Origin: Liopterus haemorrhoidalis
Lineage: Eukaryota; Arthropoda; Insecta; Coleoptera; Dytiscidae
Length of the DNA stretch: 64,000 nt
Assembly (NCBI GenBank): GCA_963971575.1
Contig: OZ020617.1
Coordinates: 21,785,403-21,849,402 of the forward strand
Direction of reading: 5' to 3'
Part shown: one piece after another, positions 32,112-42,144 of the stretch
Layout of the letters: each line of letters opens with the position of its first letter
How positions within the stretch are numbered: position 1 is the stretch's first letter
Program-made: the position numbers and the translations under genes
Notes under the pieces: generated by a model
What the model was told of the DNA's origin: nothing
Seen by the model: only the letters and a program-made list of their open reading frames with translations
The model's database searches: none

Positions 32112-32955
32112 ATATGCCTATGGATAAGAATAACAAATTTCCCTATGATATACTCCAAACTGTATACGTACTTGTGGAAAAACAACAAATCATATTCCAT
32201 TGGACAAAAGGACATAGTGGTACTTTAGGAAATGAAACAGCGAATAAATTAGTGAAAGAAGCCACCAGCAAGGATACTCCACTGGATATATCACTCCCCC
32301 CAAGCGATATAAAAACAATTTTCAAAAAAAGAACAGAAAACATGTGGCAAAGAGAATATACTGCAATGAGTTTGACTGTAGGAAAAAGATATGCCGAGAT
32401 CCAACCGGTGATAAGAAAACCTTGCTTTTTTGATTACAACTAGAAAAGAGGTGAGATAGTTAAAATCGTACGACTAAGAAATAATCATGGGTGTTATCCA
32501 GCACACCTATACAAGATGGGCACAATTCAGTCGCCAGTATGCGACTGTGATTATGAGTCTGATCCAACTATGGAACACGTCATATTTGACTGCCTAAACT
32601 ACACGGACGAAAGACGGGACTACATACAGGAATTATCAATAAACAGAATTATCGTTCGTACAACAATGACGGAGTTATGCAGAAAAGAAAAAAATTACAA
32701 ATACGTAATAAAATTTCTCAACAACATAAAGCTAGACATTTAAAACTGTTCTTAGAATTAACTGTATATCTCTACTGTCTTCCCTTCCGATGGTCTGATT
32801 CCAGTTTGTATAAATCCCGCAGAGACGGACCCCTCTGCACCTTCCTTCTTGTATACTTGTGTTATCCTGAGTTAGGAAATATTGAACAAATACCATGTCT
32901 GGCTCATTGTTCTAGCTAACAAAGGCCGTTAATAAAAAAAAAAAAAAAGAAAAAC
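32112..32955 (+). pseudogene. LINE ORF2 C-terminus with RNase H end and poly-A tail
   Basis: The frame from 32114 reads IIFHWTKGHSGTLGNETANK, the last RNase H block with the active-site His. A stop near 32441 follows. In later frames come RLRNNHGCYPAHLYKMG, then SPVCDCDYESDPTMEHVIF and DCLNYTDERRDYI, the Cys/His tail found in I/Loa/Jockey-superfamily elements with RNase H. The coding part ends at 32741, and a 3' untranslated region runs to a poly-A stretch at 32934-32955. It is a 5'-truncated copy broken by at least one stop. Confidence 0.83.
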
Positions 32956-34595
32956 ATACAGGTACATGTACATATGTAAACATAATGCTGAATGTTCCTG
33001 GTTGTTAGGAAATTGGTGACGAACAGACGTGACATCTTACGTCTCCCACGTACAGCCCGATATACAGCCATTTTTAATGTATTTAGAAACAGATGGCATA
33101 TTTGTGAATTTGAAAAAAATCATTTTCCGTAAGTGAAAAAAAAAACTACTGTTGAACACTTTTTACATACATTGAACAAACAATAATGGCCGACGTAAAG
33201 CATTATACCAAAATTTAAATGAAAACGTCGACTGTAGCGCTTTGGTAACTATTCAGGGATCCTAACAGTGGTTACAGCTCGGGTATATGACTTAGACCAC
33301 CATGTTAATAGGCATTCATATCTCATATCTTAACATATTATCAGGTAATATGGTTTAGCTATTAGCATGCCTGTGTATGATAGTATTGTGGTATACTGAA
33401 TAGAGTTAAACATACAAACAGAGCTTCGCAGTGGTGAACTGTGCGTAGATGTTACTACTATCGACTTCCCACACGTTTAGTCATAGCTAAGCTGGTATGT
33501 TTTCCTAATTGGATGTTGTTCTGATTTGTAGAAGTAACACTACCAGATATTGTAGTTAAATTCTGTATTTGTAGAAATAAGTAGTAGTTGCAAGAGAACT
33601 TGGCCTATCACTGAATACATTTTTAATAATAGTTTGAATAAACTGGGGTTCCGTCTACAGTGGCTAAACAGGAAGATCCTTTTCTACCCAAATTGACGAA
33701 CACCTAACCGACGGAAAGAAAAAAAAAACCGGTTTCCACATTCGCTGAACAAGAAAAATCACAGATTTCAAACCAGATGTCATCCACGTTCAGCAAAAAT
33801 ATCCCATATTTAATTTATTGGAGGCGCACGAAATTAAAAAACTACCTAAACAAGGTAAAACTCCTTTCCCCTCATAGATTTAACTTTTATTTAATTTATA
33901 CCTGTAAACAGTATTTAAGATGTGATTTAGTAAGCTTACCTTATTGCTTTAAAAATGGCGAAAGTTGAAACTAGTAACCAGTTGTTGAATAAAAAAAATC
34001 TACGTCTACTGTGAAAAAAAGTTTTTTATTCAAAGCATTATTAAATATATAACAGTTTCAAAAGGTTAATCTGTCGACGTTATATTATATGAATAAAGTT
34101 TTATTCTATACATTAGCATGTAGAGCCAGCCCAAGAAAGTGTGGGGTCCGACGCAATGGCACAACGGGCCCCCCTAAAAATATTGTGCTGGCAGTGGTTT
34201 ATGGCCCATCCATTAAAATATTATATTACCCATTTCCGCCGGGTTTCAAATGTTTCTTTAGTATTTTTACAATTTCATTTATTTTACAAGTTTTATAATT
34301 TAAAAATAGTCACGCATCTTACTTTCACTTATTATTATTTTTACCCCAAAGAGGTCATAAACCATTTGCTCAGTACGACACACGACCCTTTTGCTAGCAA
34401 CCGTTCTCTATAACGTTAGCAATAATACCAAGTTACCGATACATCTCCGAGCAGTTAACATCTCATATAAATCTCAAATACAAAATATTTAAACACTAAC
34501 ACTGGCATATTTTACTTAAAATCCTGCAGTCACAATAATCCTACAGTATATAACTAGCTGAGGAACTCGTACTTCATCTGGATTTTAAAAACTGA
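32956..34595. other. Stretch without firm features
   Basis: AT-rich. TGGCGAAAGTTGAAACTAG near 33954 resembles the stem II-GAAAC part of a Penelope-type hammerhead but lacks the CTGANGA core. AGAGCCAGCCC near 34122 with a GGGCCCCCC stretch may be one end of a hAT element whose other end I could not find. Confidence 0.35.
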
Positions 34596-34599
34596 ATCG

Positions 34600-34809
34600 T
34601 TTCTTCAATATAACTTTTTCTTATATACGTTTTTGTTGCTATTTAAATAATAAGTGAGATATTTCAAGTTTATATGTTGTAGGTAGCGAGAACAAGTACC
34701 CTCCTCCGCTCAAAATATTAATCTTATAAAAAACTTGGTTCAATAAAAATCAGTCACTTATTCATTCCAAACAAATTTTCCTACATATGTTTTAGAAATA
34801 AAGTACATA
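34600..34809 (-). mobile_element. Helitron-family relic, minus strand, part 1
   Basis: Reverse complement contains AAACTTGAAATATCTCACTT and an AATATTTTGAGCGGAGGAGGG-like stretch, matching modules of the 13-18 kb Helitron-like element. It continues after the TTAA-flanked insertion at 34814-35573. Confidence 0.5.
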
Positions 34810-34813
34810 TTAA

Positions 34814-35573
34814 GGCGGCGCACAACCCTATAGTCCTCAATAGTTTCTTATACAAAACTTATAATCGGAAATAAAATTAATAACAATCTATATATCAAAA
34901 TTTGCAGCGAATTTTTATCTATCTAATAGGATATTTTTAATTGTAGAAATAACTGTTAGGTAGTTGTAAATAAGCAAATTGCATTATAGACGCCATCTTG
35001 TAAACTAATCGACGCATATTTGCGTACGATGCGTCAAATTGTAACTAAAGCTTCATTCTACAAATATGATTCTAGCTATTTTGTTGTATTGTGAAAATTA
35101 CTTATAGTTATTGTACTTGGTAATCTATTTTTGCCGCCCTCTTGAATCTGCTGCGGTTTTCAAAATTGGTGTTACGGGTAAAAATGATTTATTTTTCGTG
35201 AAGAATACGTGTACCAAGTGGCATTCTATTATCTTTAAGTATAATATTTTTCGACGAAAGCTCTAAACTATAAGTAATCAAGTCGAAAAAAAAATGACGT
35301 ATTGTTTGAACATTTCTACACAAAACTATATAAATATAAAAGTTATTCGAAACCCACAAATAGATTTAAAAAAATACAGAACAATATCGCTGATGTCTAT
35401 TTTTAAGTTATTGACCGATAATATTTTTACAATAAATGTTTCTACAATTAAAACTATCATATTAGATAGATACAAATTCGGTGCAAAATTTGATGTATAG
35501 GTTGATACTAATTTTATTTTAGATTGTTAGTTTTGTATAAGAAACTAGTAACCTCTGGGGGTTATACGCAGCC
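34814..35573. mobile_element. TTAA-flanked TIR element carrying a third copy of the inverted-repeat family
   Basis: GGCGGCGCACAACCC at the left and GGCTGCGTATAACCC (reverse complement of the right end) begin inverted repeats of about 140 bp, flanked by TTAA at 34810-34813 and 35574-35577. A TTAA target is used by piggyBac and Kolobok elements. The interior 34963-35290 is a diverged copy of the outer arm of the 14.3-17.3 kb inverted repeat. Confidence 0.7.
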
Positions 35574-35577
35574 TTAA

Positions 35578-35720
35578 ACAGATATTTTAAAATTTGACTT
35601 TCAGGGTGTCTTTTCATAACTGCAGAAAAAATACATAAGACAAAACAGATTTTTTTTTCCTATTTTAAACATTTTTTGTTTTAGGCAATAATAAGGAAAA
35701 TATTTCAAGACTTTAGTTTT
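35578..35720 (-). mobile_element. Helitron-family relic, minus strand, part 2
   Basis: AATAATAAGGAAAATATTTC and CTTTAGTTTTAGGGC are the complement of the repeated Helitron module (CTAAAACTAAA...GAAATATCTC...ATTATTG), continuing the relic at 34600-34809. Confidence 0.45.
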
Positions 35721-35949
35721 AGGGCAGGCATGGTCAAACTGTCACTTACGCGGGATATATGATGTCCGATAGAAGCCGTTGCGTGCCAAGATAAACCAAG
35801 CGAGAAAAATCGGGACATCTAAAAACTCGTACAAAAACAAAGGATATTCAAATAATACTATGAGCAAAAAATAGAAAAAAACGATTTTTGGCAAATTATT
35901 TAAATTTTGTTGAAAAATATAAATGAAAGCTCTTTGTATATATATATAT

Positions 35950-36905
35950 ATACATATTCTTTATTCCCTAGGCCTTGCGGCGTTCAGGGTATTAACCATT
36001 ACAAAAAATAAAACAATCAATCCAAAAAATAAATAAATAACAATCCAATACAATTTACAATGTTTTTTCTCTTTTCTATCTTCTTGCTCCAATGTCCCTC
36101 TCCTTCTTCCTGTTCTCCTTCTGATTTCCCTCTCCGATTTCCTTCCTTCTTGCTTCCAGTTTTTTCCTCGCCCATCTTTGATTTATTTTATTTCATTCTC
36201 TTCCCTTCCAACCATTTCTTCACCCCTCCTATCTCCCTTCCTTCCTCCCCATTTCTAGGTAACCTCATCCCCCTTCCTTCCTTCCATTTCTCCCCTTCTG
36301 CTTCCCACCGGTTCTCCTTTTTCTTTCCTTTACCCTTTCCTGTTATCCTTCCCCAATCTCCATCCTTCTTGCCTCTAATTCCCTCGCCCACCTCTCCCCC
36401 TTCCATCTTCGTGCAACAGGTCTAATGTGCTCCCGACCATTCTGTCATCTCTCTACACCTCTTCGCGAGGTGCTCTATATCTTCCTCCTCCTCCCCCCAC
36501 ATCCTGAACATATTTTCCTCCTGTTTCCTCCAATATCTATTTCCTCTCTCTTCATTCCCGAACCTTAGCCTCGCAATCCTCCTAACTCTCCCTCCTGACC
36601 TTCCTCTTTCTCCCTTCAAGTAGCTTGGTACCCCTATAGTTCTGACCTCCTTATATCTCCCTGCACTCCTTAATTTGTCTATTCTGATTGTCCTTTCTTG
36701 CTCCCCCACTTCCTTATCCCTCCTTCACAACTCCTCAATCACGCTTATCCCGTCTTTTCTTCTCCTTTCCACCTCTGTCGCGTCCACTCCGCATCTCCAG
36801 TAATACTCCTTTCTCATTTCCCCCCATGCGTACCATCTTCCTTTCTGTTTCTCTCTGGCTCTTTCCTCCCAGCATTCCCTCATTATTTTTTGGATGAAAG
36901 CTCTA
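35950..36905 (-). pseudogene. R1-like LINE ORF2 C-terminus
   Basis: Minus-strand frames read IMRECWEERAREKQKGRWYA, YWRCGVDATEVERRRKDG, then IRIDKLRSAGRYKEVRTIG, VPSYLKGER and RIARLRFGNEERGNRYW. The tail has a worn Cys/His block (FRMWGEEEEDIEHLAKRC), followed by a long Gly/Glu/Lys/Arg-rich region. Similar tails (M-CR-CGEE-ET-EH) end R1/Loa-like insect LINEs, and a related copy lies at 60.5-61.4 kb. Stops and shifts occur near 36715 and 36420. A 3' untranslated region ends in a TA microsatellite near 35938-35951. Confidence 0.72.
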
Positions 36906-37697
36906 CTCAAATAACAAATAAAAGTAATTATCAAGAAACTGTTGATTTTGATGTGATAATAGAACAAACATTCCTAAACATCCAGTATTATGTTGGTTTC
37001 TTACTTATTAAATACCAACAAAACCCTGAAATATGTGAAAAGTCGCACTTCACATCAATTTTTTACTAAATCTTATCATTCACATTGTGAAGGGTTAGTC
37101 AAGACTGACGCTTGACAGTGCTACAAGAAGCTAAAGAACTTACACTGAATCGTGATACTATGCACATATTTGTTAGATATGAATTGAACATGAGAAACAT
37201 GACAAAAGTGTGCATGTCTGGAAAAATAATGTGTTGTCAGTTCCTGAGATACTCGCAAACTTGTCCATTCCAGTTTTGTCACAGATTTCTTCTGTATTTT
37301 TTTTTTTTTTTCACATTGCAACTGAAATAATTTTAAGACTCAACAATGAACGAATAAATTCAAAAACATTTTTTCAATAAACTTGCCATGTTAAAACTTA
37401 AGGTGGCCAAGTAAGTAATTGTACTAAAAACTTTTCCTTTGGTAATTTTATCTAAGAAGCGACATCTTGAAAAATCTCAACGGAAAATAACTAAGTTAAC
37501 GACAACGTGAGGTTAAAATACAGTATTTGTCTCTTTTGTTGAAGTACTTAAAGTTACGTTAAAGTTAATAAAAACTTTTAAAATGGTTTGGTAATAGATC
37601 AACTCTAATCTCACGAGAACTGAAAATTTACTATTTGTCATTGTGTTCGTTACCGAGTCTCCATAAACGACGACTGACTAGGCTCAGGGTCGCAAGT
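36906..37697. other. Stretch without recognised features
   Basis: AT-rich, a poly-T run at 37296-37311. No supported gene or element end. Confidence 0.5.
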
Positions 37698-38603
37698 GGG
37701 TCATTCCATGTCAAGTGGTCTGATTTCAGAGAAGTGCCCTGCTCGACCATCACGGATTTTGATGAAATTTTGTATGGACATTCACACATGTCCCCAACGA
37801 ACATTGGTAAAGTTTTACGTTCATCCATGCAATACTTGCTGAGATTTAGTAATTTGTTTGACCCCATACCGCAGCCTTCTATGGTATGACTCCGAGATTT
37901 CGACAACTTTGAGACACAATATCTCTGCCAATATTTTGTTGAGAGAAACAAAACTTTGCCAACTTATACAAATTTTTGCGCTCTATTAAACAAAATAATA
38001 AACAAATCTTCATGAGCGATTCCCGTGAAGAAAAATTGCATCAAACTTGGCCTAAAAAATTTGCAACTCGAAAAAATTTTAAAGTTTGGCTTTTTATACC
38101 TCTGAAAGTAAAGGTACGATATACGTGAAATTTTGCACATAATAACTTATCAATACAAGGTTAACGAATATAAAATTTCACACTCCTAATATTTTTCATT
38201 AGTTCAGGAATTGAGTGTAAAGTTGATGATTTTTGTGAAAATGCTAAAAACAGGGTATATTTAGCCCACTTTTACAAAAATATACCCTCTGGAAACTGTT
38301 TTAAATTATTTTCATTAGAAAGAGCATATTTTAATCCCCCTAAAAAATTAGGACTGGTTTTTCATCCCTGGTATATAAGGCCTTAGAAATAGGGACAAAG
38401 TTGAGAACGTTTCTATCACATGCTGCTATCGCAATATCGCATGCATTCCATTATTTTTCAACTTGTTTGTTTTATACAGGCATTATAAGTACCTAAATTG
38501 CGTTGATCCATGGTGACATTGTCACTACCAGTTCAGAAACTTGAACCAGTAACCCCATCGCCATAGGGTCACGCCCGATAGCCGTGCAATACCAGCCTCT
38601 AGT

Positions 38604-38999
38604 TTGGTTTCTTCGTTTGAATTGAATTCGATTTCTGTCAGCAAAGTTTCAAATGACACAGTTAACTTTGTGGCCAAACTTTCCAATTCTGTCGATCCTA
38701 ATTTAAAATTAGCCGAACTATTTCCCGGTTGTTATGTTGCCTGCATTTATGACAATAAGTGGTGGGTAGGCAATGATGTAAAAATTTCTCTGGAACAAAA
38801 TGATGTTTTGGTAAAATTTATGCATCCGCGAGGCTTGGCTTATTCATTTTATTGGCCCGAAAGAAAAGATATTTGTTGGGTTCCATCACAACACCTTATT
38901 TGTGGCCTTCTAGCACCATCAGTTATGTCACCAGGCCGACAGTATCAATTCCAAGAAGTGACACTGAAGAAAGTGGCTACTAAATTCAATAATAAATAA
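38604..38999 (+). CDS. Uncharacterised ORF between the long TIRs (aromatic-rich domain)
   Basis: A frame of about 130 codons, open from 38553, with TTG at 38604 and a stop at 38997-38999. No ATG lies near the start, so it is more likely a last exon than a complete gene. The core (about residues 40-110) has LFPGCYVACIYDNKWWVGN, then NDVLVKFMHPRG, FYWPERKDICWVP and a short P-x-x-x-SPGRQY tail. The pattern of short beta-strand-like segments with conserved aromatics (YDNKWW, FYWP, CWVP) suggests a small SH3- or Tudor-like barrel, which is inference. I have a weak memory of similar segments in uncharacterised multicopy animal proteins. The N-terminal codons lie inside the left inverted repeat, so the ORF belongs to the element. 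Role unknown; it has no DDE motif. Confidence 0.55.
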   Translation: MVSSFELNSISVSKVSNDTVNFVAKLSNSVDPNLKLAELFPGCYVACIYDNKWWVGNDVKISLEQNDVLVKFMHPRGLAYSFYWPERKDICWVPSQHLICGLLAPSVMSPGRQYQFQEVTLKKVATKFNNK

Positions 39000-39046
39000 G
39001 CAATAGTTGGAATTTGGCAATTCATACAAACATCATGGACTTCGGC

Positions 39047-39213
39047 TTGGGAACCATGTAAGATACCCACTTCAGGCTTAGGAACCTAGAATAAGCTGCC
39101 CAATCATTGGCTTGGGAACCGGACAGATATACACACAAGGCTTTGGAACCTTAACGAAGAAACCAAACTAGAGGCTTGGGATCCTTAACCAAGAAACCCA
39201 CCCGTGGCTGGTA
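39047..39213. repeat. ~32-bp minisatellite inside the long-TIR element
   Basis: Five imperfect units, each beginning GGCTTGGGAACC (or GGCTTAGG, GGCTTTGG) and followed by a variable A/C-rich part ending near AAACCCAC. It lies just after the ORF and at the inner edge of the right arm. The left arm retains about one unit edge only. Confidence 0.75.
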
Positions 39214-40101
39214 TTGCACGGCTATCGAGCGTGAACCCTATGGCGATGGGGTTACTGGTTCAAGTTTCTGAACTGGTAGTGACAATGTCACCATGGATCA
39301 ACGCAATTTAGGTACTTATAATGCCTGTATAAAACATACAAGATGAAAAATAATGGAATGCATGCGATATTGCGATAGCAGCATGTGATAGAAACGTTCT
39401 CAACTTTGTCCCTATTTCTAAGGCCTTATATACCAGGGATGAAAAACCAATCCTACTTTTTTAGGGGGATTAAAATATGCTCTTTCTAATGAAAATTATT
39501 TAAAACAGTTTACAGAGGGTATATTTTTGTAAAAGTGGGCTAAATATACCCTGTTTTTAGCATTTTCACAAAAATCATCAACTTTACACTCAATTCCTGA
39601 ACTAATGGAAAATATTAGGAGTGTGAAATTTTATATTCGTTAACCTTGTATTGATAAGTTATTATGTGCAAAATTTCACGTTTATCGTACCTTTACTTTC
39701 AGAGGTATAAAAAGTCAAACTTTAAAATTTTTTCGAGTTGCAAATTTTTTAGGCCAAGTTTGATCCAAATTTTCTTCACGGGAATCGCTCATGAAGATTT
39801 GTTTATTATTTTGTTTAATAGAGCGCAAAAAGTTGTATAAGTTGGCAAAGTTTTGTTTCTCTCAACAAAATATTGGCAGAGATACTGTGTCTCAAAGTTG
39901 TCGAAATCTCGGAGTCATACCATAGAAGGCTGCGGTATGGGGTCAAACAAATTACTAAATCTCAGCAAGTATTGCATGGATGAACGTAAAACTTTGCCAA
40001 TGTTCGTTGAGGACATGTGTGAATGTCCATACAAAATATCATCAAAATCCGTGATGGTCGAGCAGGGACCACTAGACCACTTGATATGGAATGACCCAAG
40101 T

Positions 40102-40600
40102 TCAATCTTCACTGATTACTATGTAATTATTACTTTCCGATACTGTACAAATCGGCTCAGGCACCAAATCAGTTTCCAATAATTAATATGGAAAATGGTT
40201 ATTTGTTTATGTAGGGATAATTTAGTCTACGAACCATAGTTTACCATCAATTCAATAATAAAAAATAAACTGAATCGTATTTGTTCATAGCATCCCTTTG
40301 TGAACCGCAATAGATTCGACAATTTTCAACGTCTATTTACAATCTGTCACATATACATATGTCATCATGTTATTGTTACTATCGTAACATATTACAAAGG
40401 ACGTCCAAGAACTAGTTCTGATATTAACATGTATAAAAAAAAAGTACGTAGAGTCCTCTACGTACAATACATCAGTGTCGTTTTTTGACATTCTGTTTGT
40501 GTGTAGCAGTGAAATAGTACGATCATTTACTGAAAGCGTTAAATCAGTTCGGAATTTCAGCAAAAACTTAACATAACAAACCTACTTGCGTGGCCGTTTC
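40102..40600. other. Stretch with one short palindrome
   Basis: GTACGTAGAG-TC-CTCTACGTAC (about 40443-40464) is a perfect 10-bp inverted repeat with a 2-base centre. Otherwise AT-rich, no gene. Confidence 0.5.
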
Positions 40601-40605
40601 CAATA

Positions 40606-40780
40606 TTTTCATTTTTGTGGCTGCAGGTCAAATAATTACCCGTCCGCTAGTGGCGTGCCACAGAGGAGTAATTTAGGGTCTTTACTGTTTCTTCTTGTGA
40701 TCAATAATATACCAAATATTGTGGGCAGCTGTGAGATGTTTGCTGATGATATAAAAATATTGGTTAGCAAAGAATTTCAA
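40606..40780 (+). pseudogene. Short LINE RT fragment with motif B and FADD
   Basis: The frame shows NNYPSASGVPQRSNLGSLLF, then INNIPNIVGSCEMFADDIKI. GVPQxSxLG is RT motif B and FADD is the catalytic motif C of a non-LTR RT. The first G of PQG is replaced by R. Only about 55 codons remain; both flanks are unrecognisable. Confidence 0.8.
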
Positions 40781-42140
40781 TTATTCCGATAAATTTCATT
40801 CAGTTTTACATAGGCACAGTTGAATTTGCGTTGATGTTGACGCCGCACGGCGCAACTTTACAACGCCCTCTCCAGTGACATGCTCCTCTTAATGTTCTCT
40901 CATATTGTCTGACATTTTGTCGTCTTTCTTCCAACATGTGTATCTTACATTGTAACTTACATTGTTACTATTGTAAGCGTAGAAGCAAGCGTTTGAAATC
41001 TCTGCTAATTTTGTTACGCTCAATATCAGGGAATGAAAAAATAGGCAAAATATAGTTGAAAGATCACGGAAATGTGTGACGTATAGATATGGTCATTGGA
41101 CTGACTATTATTTAATTAAATGGCTTATTTTTGACATTTTTACACCACAATTATATAAACAACTGGCTAGATGTGCGTCTTATAAAACAGGGTTTTAAGC
41201 AGATACACCGCTGTAAAACTTAACATATCTTGTTTAGAATAGTCCTATTAGAATCTGCAACAAAAGCATCATATGTCTTTTTTTTTACTCGCTGTATTTA
41301 AAATATTCAAAAGGTTTAAATTTGTATCAAAGACGGACACAATATTTTTAATCATGTTGCAAATTCAAGTGTGCCAAATAATATCGATTCTAACAAAATT
41401 ATTAGAAATTCCTTTGATTTCGAATTCCCTAAGTTATCCTCGATATCCCCGATTCAATGTTCAAACTGTTCTATAATTTAACAGTCGGAGTTGTCTTAAA
41501 CACTTTTTTTCTTTGTAAAAAGTAAAGAATGGACACGAGTTAAAAGGAAAAACTATAATACAAGATAAATAAAATACTAGACAAGAAGTCCCTCGAGGCA
41601 ATACGAGACAAACAATTTTAAAACAACTGTTTCAGAGCAATTGAAGTACATCAGAACAAATTTCTAGATATTATTATCTTTTTTTTGAATCACAAAGGTT
41701 GGTAGAGTTGAAAAAAGATATGTCTAACGTATATTCTTTGAAGTATATTTTGTACATGAAAAGTGAGATATTTTTTAGTGTTTCCAAGGTACAATCAAGA
41801 AACCTTAAACTGTCATTCAAGTGTCTGGCCAAACGGCTAGACTAAAGTCGAATTCACATAGTTCAATTTATGAACAATACATTGATCAATACTTTTATCA
41901 AATAATTGACCAATTTATTCATAACCTTGGAAATTACACACATTAATTTCTATATTAATTTTTTTGAAAATTTGTTCATTACCAACTGTAAAAAATTAAT
42001 ACAATCAGTTTCTTGACATATTTTTCAGAATGAAAATATTGTAAAAACCTTCACAAAAACATTCCTTCGCAAAATTACAAGATGTGGTCTTGCCTTAATG
42101 GTAAAAAAATATTTTTAAAATAATTTATCGTCTGTTAATC
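40781..42140. other. Stretch without recognised features
   Basis: AT-rich; no supported gene, terminal repeat or tandem repeat. Confidence 0.5.
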
Positions 42141-42144
42141 TAAG

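Larger units (their letters stand above)
37698..40097. mobile_element. Long-TIR DNA element (2.4 kb, ~0.9-kb TIRs) with a central ORF
   Basis: GGGTCATTCCATGTCAAGTG at 37698 and its near-perfect complement ending at 40097 open inverted repeats of about 0.9 kb (37698-38617 and 39155-40097). They are flanked by a 4-bp direct repeat AAGT (37694-37697 and 40098-40101). The arms agree closely throughout, with small indels. The unique centre (38618-39154) holds one ORF on the plus strand and a ~32-bp minisatellite. A 4-bp duplication occurs in, for example, the Sola and Chapaev groups, but there is no recognisable transposase, so superfamily is open. Confidence 0.85.

Noticed and set aside
34122..34260. 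Non-autonomous hAT element starting AGAGCCAGCCC
   Set aside because: Only one candidate end is visible and no 8-bp duplication.
35725..35810. hAT element starting CAGGCATGGTCAAACTG
   Set aside because: The start resembles other hAT ends, but no matching right end or duplication was found.
36060..36425. 121-codon Pro/Ser-rich plus-strand ORF
   Set aside because: It is the complement of the Gly/Glu/Arg-rich tail of an R1-like LINE; the C/T-rich DNA makes a long open frame by composition.
37631..37951. ORF pair of ~106 codons mirrored at 39853-40182
   Set aside because: Both lie in the terminal inverted repeats of the 37.7-40.1 kb element, run outward past the element ends and show no domain; the likeness follows from the repeat.
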